In this document: in pieces, positions 6,430-14,063 of the stretch
Position numbering within the stretch: the first letter of the stretch is position 1
How the letters are laid out: every line of letters starts with the position of its first letter
Assembly (NCBI GenBank): GCA_034666705.1
Contig: JAXDLH010000453.1
Coordinates: forward strand, 1 to 27,444
Reading direction: 5' to 3'
DNA: 27,444 bases
From: JAXDLH01 sp034666705
Lineage (GTDB): Bacteria; Chloroflexota; UBA6077; SHYK01
Program-made: the position numbers and the translations under genes
Notes under the pieces: model-generated
Told to the model about the DNA's origin: nothing
Database searches by the model: none
What the model saw: the letters and a program-made list of their open reading frames with translations, nothing else

Positions 6430-7931
6430 CCCCACGCATGGTGTGGGCAGGACGTACCGCGCTCGCGTTGTGGCTCGTCGGCGCGTGTCTCATCAACTCC
6501 ACCACCGTCGCTCCGGCGCAGGCGCCGTCGCGGCCGGCGCTTTACGAGCCACCGGACGGTGTGACATATAGCGGCATGTTCGTGCGGCTGTGGGACTCCA
6601 CGGATCCGCGCGTCGGCGACACGCGCCCCTTCGCCGCCCGCTTGCAGGACTCGATTGAGCAGGAGCTTGCGGGCAAACCGCCTGCCTTTATGCTCGTGCC
6701 CGTCACCTGGCAGCGTGACGATGGCGTGCCAATCCCATTCGAGAACGCGTTGGACCAGATCCGCGCATTCCAGGCATTCAACGGCGGGCACATCGTGCCG
6801 TACATCAAGTGGAATGCGCAGTCTGGTTTCGACGTGAGCATCGAGACCTATCACGGCATCACCAGCCGCGACGTCGCAGATGGCAAGCTGGACGGCTACA
6901 TCCATGAGTATGCGCGGGCAGTGCGTGCCTACGGCGGCCCGCTCTTCATGAGCCCCGTGTGCTCCGAGTTCAACGGGAGATGGTGGGCGAACTGCAGTCC
7001 GCTCTACAACCCGAAGCTCACCGTCACCGACTTCATCGCGGCCTGGCGGCGAACAGTCGACATTTTTCGCCTGGAGGGCGTCACAAACGTCGCATGGGTA
7101 TGGAACCCTGTTCCCAACTTTGAGTACGCGCCCTATTACCCGGGAGATGACTACGTCGATTGGGCCGGCGCCGACATCTATGACGACCTGAAGCCCGCGG
7201 ACATGGAGGGAACCTACCAGCTCGCGGTCGCGCATGGGAAGCCGTTTTTCATCGGCGAGTGGGGCGTGCGCATCTCAGACAGCAAGCTCACGCCGCCGGA
7301 GCAGCGGGCCTGGCTCGACGCGATGTTCGACTATTTCGAGTCACATCCGAAGATCAAGGCGATCGATTACTACAACTACAATCAGACCTTCGACCAGGAA
7401 AACACCGCCCACATGGCCAGTCACGTCTACCTCTATGGCGGGCAGGTGAACTACCACCCCAACGTGAACAACGCCGACAGCCGCCTATTGGCGGACAGCG
7501 GCGCCGGCTTCCGCACCACCTTCGCGTCTCGCATCGCACGCGCGCGCTACGCCTCCGCCGTGTCCGTGGCACCGGCCGCCACGCCCACGCCGATAGTTAC
7601 CCTCACGGCGATCCCTTCCCCGAGGCCCACCAGCACGGTCGTGCCAACGGCGACCCCTGCTCCAACGAATCCGACGCCTGAAAGCGTGGTGAAGGACGAC
7701 GCCTCGCTGGCGGAGGTGACCCAATGGCTTTACGTGCTGGCCGAGACGCCAGCGCTCGGCCCGGATGACGAAGTCGCATGGTTGGCAGAGCCCGACGAGT
7801 GGTACCGCGTGGTCGCAATCGAGGGTGGTTGGGTCCTTGCCGCGCGGGAGGGTGATGGGCCTGACGCGCTCGTCTGGCTCCAGATCGACGATCGAATCGC
7901 GCTCATCACGGTACCGCCAGACCAGCCATAG
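6426..7931 (+). CDS. exported glycoside hydrolase, GH26-like, with Pro/Thr linker
   Basis: This 501-residue protein looks like a secreted or lipid-anchored beta-mannanase/glucanase-like enzyme of the GH26 or a neighbouring clan GH-A family. The N-terminus has a hydrophobic segment (about residues 8-24) with a possible lipobox VGAC at 18-21; cleavage after APAQA near residue 34 is the alternative. The catalytic domain spans about 45-375, with the presumed acid/base Glu181 in SEFNGRWW and nucleophile Glu278 in FFIGEWG. AWVWNPVPN and YYPGDDYVDWAGADIYDD resemble GH26 enzymes. A Thr/Pro-rich linker (about 381-419) leads to a small C-terminal domain (430-498) that could be SH3-like. The GTG start overlaps the folK stop as GTGA, so it is probably translated from the folate operon message. 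The substrate is unknown. Confidence 0.75.
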   Translation: MTPRMVWAGRTALALWLVGACLINSTTVAPAQAPSRPALYEPPDGVTYSGMFVRLWDSTDPRVGDTRPFAARLQDSIEQELAGKPPAFMLVPVTWQRDDGVPIPFENALDQIRAFQAFNGGHIVPYIKWNAQSGFDVSIETYHGITSRDVADGKLDGYIHEYARAVRAYGGPLFMSPVCSEFNGRWWANCSPLYNPKLTVTDFIAAWRRTVDIFRLEGVTNVAWVWNPVPNFEYAPYYPGDDYVDWAGADIYDDLKPADMEGTYQLAVAHGKPFFIGEWGVRISDSKLTPPEQRAWLDAMFDYFESHPKIKAIDYYNYNQTFDQENTAHMASHVYLYGGQVNYHPNVNNADSRLLADSGAGFRTTFASRIARARYASAVSVAPAATPTPIVTLTAIPSPRPTSTVVPTATPAPTNPTPESVVKDDASLAEVTQWLYVLAETPALGPDDEVAWLAEPDEWYRVVAIEGGWVLAAREGDGPDALVWLQIDDRIALITVPPDQP

Positions 7932-7976
7932 CCCCGCAGGGGCACGCACCTATGGCCCGCTCTCGAACACCTGGGC

Positions 7977-7982
7977 TATAAT
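7977..7982 (+). promoter_or_regulatory. possible -10 box for the 8038 gene
   Basis: A perfect TATAAT lies in the gap between the glycoside hydrolase and the next gene. No clear -35 is visible. Just before it, at 7931-7943, GCCCC-GCA-GGGGC could form a short hairpin but has no T-run, so it is not called as a terminator. Confidence 0.4.
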
Positions 7983-8037
7983 CCGGCCGAGCGAGGCCCG
8001 AGGATGATCCCTTGGGTCCTGATCAGGAGGACGCGGT

Positions 8038-8367
8038 TTGCCGAAGGCTCCGCGCGGGCGAAGGCCCCCACCCAATCCCAAACGACGCCCGCAGCGTACG
8101 TTCCCGCACCCCGTCGCGACCGGCGCGGCGGCGGTTGCCGAGCGTGAGGACGAGGAGGGGCTCCAGGCGCCGGTTCGACCGGCGCCCGCGAGTGTGCGGG
8201 CTACGGCGGTCGGAACGCGGCGCGCTGCCCTGGCTGCAGTACCGCGGCGCCGGTTCAGCGAGAGTATCGCCGAGTACGCCTACGTGGCGGGTGATCTCAA
8301 GCGCATTGGCGCCCTGGCGTTCGCGCTCGTGGTGCTGTTGATCCTGCTCTCGTTCGTCGTCCACTGA
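8038..8367 (+). CDS. small basic protein with C-terminal membrane anchor, function unknown
   Basis: I do not recognise this 109-residue protein. Residues 1-75 are rich in Pro, Arg and Ala (PKAPRGRRPPPNPKRRPQR) and look disordered. They are followed by a more conserved-looking stretch, RRFSESIAEYAYVAGDLKRI, and one membrane helix at about 90-107 that ends at the C-terminus (LAFALVVLLILLSFVVH). This is a tail-anchor layout with the basic part in the cytoplasm. The start is TTG 8038, chosen because a perfect AGGAGG at 8025-8030 lies seven bases upstream. It stands alone between the glycoside hydrolase and a 314-bp gap. It is too long and lacks the motifs for SecE, which I considered because of its size. 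Confidence 0.6.
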   Translation: MPKAPRGRRPPPNPKRRPQRTFPHPVATGAAAVAEREDEEGLQAPVRPAPASVRATAVGTRRAALAAVPRRRFSESIAEYAYVAGDLKRIGALAFALVVLLILLSFVVH

Positions 8368-8681
8368 GCAAGCGGGCGGACTTCACGGGAAGCGGCCGGT
8401 AAATCGTTTCAATCGTGAGATTGCCCGGCGAGCTTCCTGTAGAGCGACAAGAGCGCCGAGTTCGTGACCACAGCTAACAAGCGGACCCCGGTGGTCCGTC
8501 CGGCTTCCGGCCCAGGCGTCCAATGCTGCACGCCTGACGGTGCTGCCATGCTCCGACCGACGCTAGTGCACGAATAACCTGCCCGGCGGAAGCCAACACG
8601 GCAGGGCCGATGTCGAAAATCCCTGACCATGCGCAATGTGATGAGGCGCCCGGTCGCAGTAGCGGGCGAGGTTGAACGTCT
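8368..8681. other. intergenic region before etfB
   Basis: This 314-bp stretch has no convincing gene on either strand. The only clear structure is a perfect 6-bp hairpin at 8482-8498 (CGGACC, five-base loop, GGTCCG) without a T-run, so it is not an intrinsic terminator. A promoter for the etf/fix operon is expected here, but I cannot point to a good -35/-10 pair. Confidence 0.4.
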
Positions 8682-9536
8682 ATGCATGCTGTTGTGTCAA
8701 TCAAACAGGTCCCTGACACCGCCGAGGTGCGGATCGATCCGCGTACCAACACGATGATCCGCTCGGGTGTTCCATCCATCGTAAACCCCGAGGATGTCCA
8801 TGCCATCGAGGAGGCTGTCCGCCTCAAGGAGCAGTTCGGGGGCAAAGTCACGATCGTGACGATGGGTCCGAGTCAGGCTGTCGCCGCCATCCGCGAGGCG
8901 ATCTCGCTGGGCGCCGACGAGGGCGTGCTGTGCGGCGACCGCGGCTTCGCGGGCTCCGATACACTCGCGACATCCTACGTGGTGTGGAAGGCGCTCGAGC
9001 GCCTCAACCGCGAGGAGCCAGTCGACATCATGCTCTGTGGGCGCCAGGCACTCGACGGCGATACCGGCCAGGTACCGCCCGGCGTCGCGACGCGGATGGG
9101 CTGGCCGCAGCTCACGTCGGTGCTGAAGATCGAGGAGATCGACTTCGTCAAGCGCTTCGTCGTCGTGCAGCGCATGGTCGAGGGTGGGACTGAGCGCGTG
9201 CGGGCGCAGTTGCCCGCGGTCCTGACGTGCACACGTGACCTCAATGCGCCGCGCTACTCAACCTTTCCGAATATGGTGCGCGCCGCACGCTACCAACCAC
9301 AGGCCTGGGACAAAGTGGCGCTGGGTATCGCCGACGACGATCCGAATATCGGGCTTCGCGGCTCGCCCACGATCGTGAGCAAGGTATGGGCGCCCGCGCC
9401 GCGACAGCGCACGAATCAGCAGCGGATCGACGGTTCGGATCCCGAGCGGGCGGCCGAGGAGTTGCTGAACGTGCTCTTGGAGCACGGAGTCGGCAAGCGG
9501 CCATCCACATCGACCGCGGTGGGGGTATCCCGATGA
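8682..9536 (+). CDS. fixA: electron transfer flavoprotein beta subunit (FixA-type)
   Basis: This is EtfB/FixA, which with EtfA forms an FAD-containing electron carrier. The 284-residue product opens with MHAVVSIKQVPDTAEVRIDP and has NPEDVHAIEEAVRLKE, GPSQAVAAIREAISLGADEG and CGRQALDGDTGQVPP (119-133). That last segment is typical of FixA and other bifurcating EtfB proteins, in which the AMP site of classical ETF is replaced by a second FAD; this part is inference. RYSTFPNMVRAARYQPQAWD follows. ATG 8682 gives the expected N-terminus, with GGCGAGG about ten bases upstream. Its TGA overlaps the ATG of etfA (ATGA). Being followed by etfA, fixC and fixX points to FixA rather than a beta-oxidation ETF. 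Confidence 0.93.
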   Translation: MHAVVSIKQVPDTAEVRIDPRTNTMIRSGVPSIVNPEDVHAIEEAVRLKEQFGGKVTIVTMGPSQAVAAIREAISLGADEGVLCGDRGFAGSDTLATSYVVWKALERLNREEPVDIMLCGRQALDGDTGQVPPGVATRMGWPQLTSVLKIEEIDFVKRFVVVQRMVEGGTERVRAQLPAVLTCTRDLNAPRYSTFPNMVRAARYQPQAWDKVALGIADDDPNIGLRGSPTIVSKVWAPAPRQRTNQQRIDGSDPERAAEELLNVLLEHGVGKRPSTSTAVGVSR

Positions 9537-10651
9537 CCGCACCGACGGCCGCACCTACCGAGGCCGCGCGAGACTTCTCCGACCACAAGGGCATCTGGGT
9601 ATACGTTCAGCATCGCGCCGGCGTGGCTGCGCCCGTCGCCTGGCAGTTGCTGGGCGTGGGGCGCACGATGGCGCAGCAGGTCGGTGTGCCGGTGGCGGCG
9701 GTCGTGCTCGGGTCGAACGTCAAGCATCTGTGCGACGAGGCGATCGCGAACGGTGCGGACACGGTTTATTACATCGACGATCCAGTCCTCAACGATTACC
9801 GCACGCAGCCCTACGCCTATGGGATGGCGAGCCTGATCCGAAAGTACAAACCCGAGGTCGTGCTGTACGGCTCGACGATCCACGGTCGCGACGTGGCCGG
9901 AGCGGTGGCGACCATGGTGAAGACCGGGCTGGCCGCCGACGCGACGCAGTTGGAGATCGAGGAGGAAGGACACCTGCTGCACGCCAGCCGCCCTGACTTC
10001 GGCGGCAAGCTGATGTCCACAATCCTCTGCAAACGGCATCGCCCGCAAATGGCGACGTGCCGGCCGGGCGTGTTCCCTACCCCGGACCCCGACCCCGCTC
10101 GCAAGGGCGAAGTCATCAGCGAGTCGCTCGGCCTCACCGAGGACGACGTGCTCACCAGGGTGCTGGAGTTCATTCCGGAGACGCGGCACGTGGACCTGTC
10201 GAACGCCGAGATCATCGTCTCAGGCGGCCGAGGGCTCGGCGGACCGAAGTCATTCGACATCCTTTACGACCTCGCCGAGGCCGTGAGTGGCGTGGTAGGA
10301 GCGTCACGGGCGGCGGTCATGGCCGGCTGGATTCCTTATCAACATCAGATTGGCCAGACGGGCCAGACGGTGCGGCCACGAATCTACATTGCCTGTGGCA
10401 TTTCGGGTGCCATCCAGCACCTGGTGGGGATGCAGGAATCGGACATCATCATCGCAATCAACAGTGATCCGGAGGCGCCAATCCTCAAGATGGCGGACTA
10501 CGGGATCGTGGGCGACATGTTCCAGATCGTCCCGGCGCTCACGCGTCGCCTGAAAGAGCGCCTCGCTGCGACTGGCGGGCCGGTGGGTGACGCCCCGACG
10601 GTGGTATTCGTCGACGAAGCTGAGGGGGAGCAGGAGGAGCAAGCTGGCTAA
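9533..10651 (+). CDS. fixB: electron transfer flavoprotein alpha subunit (FixB-type)
   Basis: The 372-residue product is EtfA/FixB. The N-terminal domain (about 20-215) carries DATQLEIEEEGHLLHASRPD and RPDFGGKLMSTILCKRHRPQ, with MATCRPGVF following. The C-terminal FAD domain has GGRGLGGPKSFD (231-242), VVGASRAAV (254-262), QIGQTGQTVRPRIYIACGIS (272-291) and AINSDPEAPILKMADYGIVG. All hallmark FAD contacts (the Arg in GASRAA, QIGQTG, SGAIQH) are kept. The start is ATG 9533, overlapping the etfB stop by three bases after a G-rich site; the frame is open further upstream into etfB but that part is not homologous. The end overlaps fixC by eight bases. With FixA it should take electrons from NADH and hand them to FixC and to a ferredoxin or flavodoxin. 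Confidence 0.95.
   Translation: MTAPTAAPTEAARDFSDHKGIWVYVQHRAGVAAPVAWQLLGVGRTMAQQVGVPVAAVVLGSNVKHLCDEAIANGADTVYYIDDPVLNDYRTQPYAYGMASLIRKYKPEVVLYGSTIHGRDVAGAVATMVKTGLAADATQLEIEEEGHLLHASRPDFGGKLMSTILCKRHRPQMATCRPGVFPTPDPDPARKGEVISESLGLTEDDVLTRVLEFIPETRHVDLSNAEIIVSGGRGLGGPKSFDILYDLAEAVSGVVGASRAAVMAGWIPYQHQIGQTGQTVRPRIYIACGISGAIQHLVGMQESDIIIAINSDPEAPILKMADYGIVGDMFQIVPALTRRLKERLAATGGPVGDAPTVVFVDEAEGEQEEQAG
10632..10637 (+). promoter_or_regulatory. ribosome binding site that sets the fixC start
   Basis: A perfect AGGAGG inside the end of etfA lies six bases before CTG 10644. There is no ATG, GTG or TTG nearby in that frame, so this site argues strongly for CTG initiation of fixC. Confidence 0.65.
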
Positions 10652-11948
10652 CACTGAGAAGTTCGACGTCGCGATCGTCGGCGCTGGCCTGGCCGGCACG
10701 GCGGCGGCATACCTGCTGGCCAAGGCCGGCCTGAACGTCGTCATGATCGAGCGGGGCGACGAGCCGGGCACCAAGAACGTAATGGGCGGCGTGCTCTACC
10801 GCCAACCGACGGAGAAGATCATCCCCGGCTGGTGGCGCGATGCGCCGGTCGAACGGCCGGTGGTGGAAGAGCGCGTCTGGATGATTACCGAGGACTCGAT
10901 GCTTCAGGGAGGCTTCAAGTCCAATCGGTACGCGGAAGAGCCGTACAACGCGTTCACCGTGCTGCGGGTCAAGTTCGACAAATGGTTCGCTGACAAGGCG
11001 ACGGCGGCCGGTGCACTGCTCATCACGAACACCGTCGTCGAGGACGTCCTGCGCGACGAGAACGGACGCATCGTCGGGGTGCGCACCGGTCGTGAGGAGG
11101 GAGAGGTCCGCGCCGATGTGGTGATCGCCGCCGATGGTGTGAACTCCCTGCTATCGAAGAAAGCGGGGCTGCACGGCGAGCTCGCGCCGGAGAACGTGGC
11201 GCTGGTCGTCAAAGAGATCATCAACATGAGTCGCGAGAAGATCGAGGATCGCTTCCTCCTCAATCAGAACGAGGGGGCGACGATCGAGGTTTTCGGCGAC
11301 TCGACGGCCCGCATGCTGGGCTACGGTTTCATCTACACGAATCGCGATTCGCTCTCCGTCGGCACCGGTGCGCTCCTGTCGGACTTCATCAAGAAGAAGC
11401 TGAAGCCGAACGACCTGCTCGAGGGCTTCAAGTCACACCCGATGCTCAAGAAGCTGCTCGACGGCGGTGAGGCCAAGGAGTACATGGCGCACCTGATCCC
11501 CGAGGGCGGCGCGGCGGCCATGCCTCCCGTCTACACGGATGGGATGCTGGTCGTGGGCGACGCCGCCGGCATGAGCAATGCAATCTATCGGGAGGGGTCG
11601 AATCTGGCGCTCGTCTCCGCGAAGCTCGCGGCGCAGACGTGTATCGAGGCGCACGAAGTGGGCGACTTCTCGGCGCGCACGCTGTCGCGGTACAAAACGC
11701 TGCTCGACGATAGCTTCATCATGAAGGACTTGCGCCTCTACAGCCGGACTTCGAGCTTCTTCCACCAGAAGCCCGAATTCCTGGAGCTCTATCCGGAGCT
11801 GCTGATGGAGGCGGCCCACACGATGCTGTCGGTGGACAGCGTGCCGAAGCAGGACAAGCAGCGGCAGGTCTTGCGACAATTGCTCGGGAAGCGCGCGCCC
11901 TGGGAGCTCGTGCGCGACGCGGTCGGCGCCCTGCGAGCGCTCAGTTGA
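10644..11948 (+). CDS. fixC: FixC, flavoprotein:quinone oxidoreductase, probable CTG start
   Basis: FixC is an ETF:quinone oxidoreductase-like flavoprotein that takes electrons from FixAB to the membrane quinone pool; unlike ETF-QO it lacks the iron-sulfur domain, which FixX supplies. The 434-residue product opens LANTEKFDVAIVGAGLAGTA with the dinucleotide-binding GAGLAG at 13-18. It continues with DEPGTKNVMGGVLYRQP, VIAADGVNSLLSKKAGL and DGMLVVGDAAGMSNAIYREG (FAD phosphate contact), SNLALVSAKLAA following. Near the end it has SVDSVPKQDKQRQVLRQLLG. Start: CTG 10644 six bases after AGGAGG gives exactly the usual N-terminus. The only canonical in-frame start is GTG 10587, which would add 19 basic, non-homologous residues inside etfA. 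The start overlaps the etfA stop by eight bases. Confidence 0.93.
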   Translation: MANTEKFDVAIVGAGLAGTAAAYLLAKAGLNVVMIERGDEPGTKNVMGGVLYRQPTEKIIPGWWRDAPVERPVVEERVWMITEDSMLQGGFKSNRYAEEPYNAFTVLRVKFDKWFADKATAAGALLITNTVVEDVLRDENGRIVGVRTGREEGEVRADVVIAADGVNSLLSKKAGLHGELAPENVALVVKEIINMSREKIEDRFLLNQNEGATIEVFGDSTARMLGYGFIYTNRDSLSVGTGALLSDFIKKKLKPNDLLEGFKSHPMLKKLLDGGEAKEYMAHLIPEGGAAAMPPVYTDGMLVVGDAAGMSNAIYREGSNLALVSAKLAAQTCIEAHEVGDFSARTLSRYKTLLDDSFIMKDLRLYSRTSSFFHQKPEFLELYPELLMEAAHTMLSVDSVPKQDKQRQVLRQLLGKRAPWELVRDAVGALRALS

Positions 11949-12068
11949 GCGAGATCCCGTGTGTCGTCCGGAGGCCCACAGGCTGAAGGATTCGTAGGCA
12001 CGGCTCGGTGAGCTACCGATCTTTTGCCTCACTTGGGATGACAACTTGAGTCTGGAGTCTACATAACA

Positions 12069-12401
12069 GTGTCAGTGAATGAAAAAACCTTCGATCTGAA
12101 TCAGCAGCAGACGCCGAGCTCGCGCGTCGAGGAGAAGCTGTACAACGTCCGCTTCAAGACGGACGAAGAACAATCGCACCTGATTGTGATGGACAACGAG
12201 ATGTGTGCGCGTTGCACCGACAAGCCGTGTACGACGTTTTGTCCCGTGTCCGTGTACAAGTGGGAGTCGCAGGACTTCAAGATCAGCGTGGGTTATGAGA
12301 AGTGCGTTGAGTGCGGGGCATGTCGGATTGGGTGCCCGTTCTACAACATCGAATGGCGTTACCCAAAGGGCGGTTTCGGAGTTCAATACAAGAACGGCTG
12401 A
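12069..12401 (+). CDS. fixX: FixX ferredoxin-like protein
   Basis: FixX is the iron-sulfur partner of FixC. The 110-residue product has two cysteine groups: Cys46, 49, 54 and 58 (CARCTDKPCTTFCP) and Cys79, 82, 85 and 89 (CVECGACRIGCP), which fits two [4Fe-4S] clusters. The tail WRYPKGGFGVQYKNG is typical of FixX. GTG 12069 is the likely start, with GGAG 11 bases upstream; GTG 12075 is an alternative two codons on. It stands 120 bp after fixC, unlike the tight spacing of fixA-fixB-fixC, so it may have extra regulation of its own. It is followed by a strong terminator. The four genes together form a FixABCX complex; no nitrogenase genes are in the window, so the low-potential electrons may go elsewhere. 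Confidence 0.94.
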   Translation: MSVNEKTFDLNQQQTPSSRVEEKLYNVRFKTDEEQSHLIVMDNEMCARCTDKPCTTFCPVSVYKWESQDFKISVGYEKCVECGACRIGCPFYNIEWRYPKGGFGVQYKNG

Positions 12402-12423
12402 GCGCGTCGCCACGCCCGCACGA

Positions 12424-12463
12424 GAGGCCGCCCCAGAGATTCGGGGCGGCCTCTTTGCTTTGG
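12424..12463 (+). terminator. intrinsic terminator of the fix operon
   Basis: A perfect 11-bp GC-rich stem (GAGGCCGCCCC at 12424-12434, its complement at 12443-12453, eight-base loop) is followed by TTTGCTTT. It starts 22 bp after the fixX stop and closes the etf/fix transcript. Confidence 0.9.
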
Positions 12464-12593
12464 TGCATTGCCTTCGTGGGGTGACCTGTGGGGACAAGCC
12501 TGTCGCGCTCGTCCGCCGTGCGCCAGCGCCTCCATGTCAGCCGCAAGCACGCGCGTGGACGCTCCAGAGAAAACACCACGGGTAACGTTAGCC

Positions 12594-13874
12594 CTATGCC
12601 GCCCGCCGCTCCTGCTCAGGTCCCGGCGCATCGACATTGTCGGACTTCAACGCGAGGCGGCTGATCGTCACGAGGTTGCCGGGACCGATGATCTCACGGC
12701 CGGTTGCGGTCCGCAGGCCGAACCACGCCAGTACCGCAAGCGCAGCGACTTTTGCGGCGGCGATGAGCTTGCCCGGGAGCCCGAATGGTCGTGCGCGCTC
12801 CGCGAGACGCGCGGCGCCGCGCTCGCCTTGGGGCATGTCGCGTAGGTCCTTCGGTCGATCCTCTACGCCCGCGGCCACCTCGAGCAGGCTGCGCTCGACG
12901 AGCAGCGTGGCGCGGAACAGCACCTCCCATTCCTCGTATGGAATCTCCACGTGCTTGAGGTCGGTCTCGATTGCCTGCAGCCGCTTGATAGCGCCGCTAT
13001 GGAGAAATGCCTCGGGTGCCTGGCGCATCTCTTCCCAGAGTCTGCGGATGCGGTCCTCGAGCTCGTTGGCTTCTTTGCTCCAGGTGAGATAGGCCTTCGA
13101 GAACGCGAGCTGCTCGGCGAGCGCGGCTCGCGCGCGGATGACCTCGTGCTCTTTGCCCGCGATCACGAGGTCCGCGGGGTGCAGGGTCACCTCAAGGGAC
13201 GAGGCGGCGAGCGTCGTAAGCTGATCCGCGACCAGGCTCTTGGTCATCCCGCCCGCCAGCGTCCCCAGGATCTTCACCGGCAGCTTCAGCATCCAACTCG
13301 CCTCATGCCGAGTCACCTTCCATTCGGCGGCCTGAAGGACCTGCTCCATCTCGTCCACGACGTCGAGATAGTCCGTCGGCTCCACGATGACTGGTACGTG
13401 CTGAGTGGTCCAGCGCTTCAGCATCGTGGGGAGCCTCATGAACGGGACGAAGCAGAACACGAGAATGAGGGTGACGGCGAGGCCGAGTGTGGCCGGGTAG
13501 CCACGAAGAATGGCCCTGGCCTTCGCGCCCGTGGTCTTCGGCTGCGCCGCAGGGTCGAGCAGCTTGATCGAGATGAAGCCGATCACCAGGGGGATGAACA
13601 ACGCCGCGGTGAGCATACCAAGCCTCACCCATCCCGGCTGCACCCAGTCAGGGAGGCGGACAAACGACAGCAAGAACACACCAAAGCGAGGAACGACGAT
13701 CCCTACCACGGCGGCGATCCACGCCACTGAGCCGAAGCTGAGCACGGAGAGGTAACTCTGCCGCTCCTGCGGCACCTTGCCGAAGAGCATCATCGTCGCC
13801 CAGCCGAACGCCGTATTGAGGATCTTTCCAGCGGAGCGGGTGACCGCAGTCAGCAATACCTGGACGATTGCCAT
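12594..13874 (-). CDS. membrane protein of unknown function
   Basis: I do not recognise this 426-residue protein. It has hydrophobic segments at about residues 44-72, 84-105 and 127-147, and one more near the C-terminus at about 368-386. Between them is a long, mostly charged soluble part (150-360). This contains an amphipathic helix-rich stretch with many Glu, Arg and Leu (about 240-335: RARAALAEQLAFSKAYLTWS, then ELEDRIRRLWEEMRQ), which could form coiled coils. No catalytic motif is visible. ATG 13874 is supported by GGGGGA six bases upstream. It is the next - strand gene after the LysM-NlpC hydrolase but is separated from it by a terminator hairpin, so it is probably a separate transcript. 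Codon usage looks like that of the neighbours. Confidence 0.75.
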   Translation of the reverse strand: MAIVQVLLTAVTRSAGKILNTAFGWATMMLFGKVPQERQSYLSVLSFGSVAWIAAVVGIVVPRFGVFLLSFVRLPDWVQPGWVRLGMLTAALFIPLVIGFISIKLLDPAAQPKTTGAKARAILRGYPATLGLAVTLILVFCFVPFMRLPTMLKRWTTQHVPVIVEPTDYLDVVDEMEQVLQAAEWKVTRHEASWMLKLPVKILGTLAGGMTKSLVADQLTTLAASSLEVTLHPADLVIAGKEHEVIRARAALAEQLAFSKAYLTWSKEANELEDRIRRLWEEMRQAPEAFLHSGAIKRLQAIETDLKHVEIPYEEWEVLFRATLLVERSLLEVAAGVEDRPKDLRDMPQGERGAARLAERARPFGLPGKLIAAAKVAALAVLAWFGLRTATGREIIGPGNLVTISRLALKSDNVDAPGPEQERRAA

Positions 13875-14000
13875 CGGTTTCCCCCGTAGGTCGAGACGTG
13901 CGGGTCAGGGCCCGAGCTGGGCTTGCATCCAGCATGGCGGCGGCTCGTTGCGAGGCGGGTTTCCCGCGGTCGCGCCGTTGTTAACGAGCAGCGGAGATAA

Positions 14001-14034
14001 ACGAAGGGGCCCGGGTCGTTAGACCCGGGCCCCC
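14001..14034 (-). terminator. terminator of the LysM-NlpC gene
   Basis: A perfect 11-bp stem, GGGGCCCGGGT at 14006-14016 and its complement at 14023-14033 with a six-base loop, lies 30 bp past the stop of the hydrolase. On the - strand it is followed by a T-rich stretch (TTCGTTTATCT), as expected for an intrinsic terminator read leftward. Confidence 0.8.
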
Positions 14035-14063
14035 AGGATTACACGTACTGAGTTAGGCGGTCA

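Noticed and set aside
4891..7235. Long - strand open frames opposite folE, folP, folK and the glycoside hydrolase
   Set aside because: They are antisense shadows of genes with clear conserved motifs; no domain is seen in them.
12589..12606. Hairpin GGGTAACGTTAGCCC at the end of the 426-residue membrane protein gene
   Set aside because: The possible stem is five pairs with a bulge and overlaps the stop codon; too weak to call a terminator.
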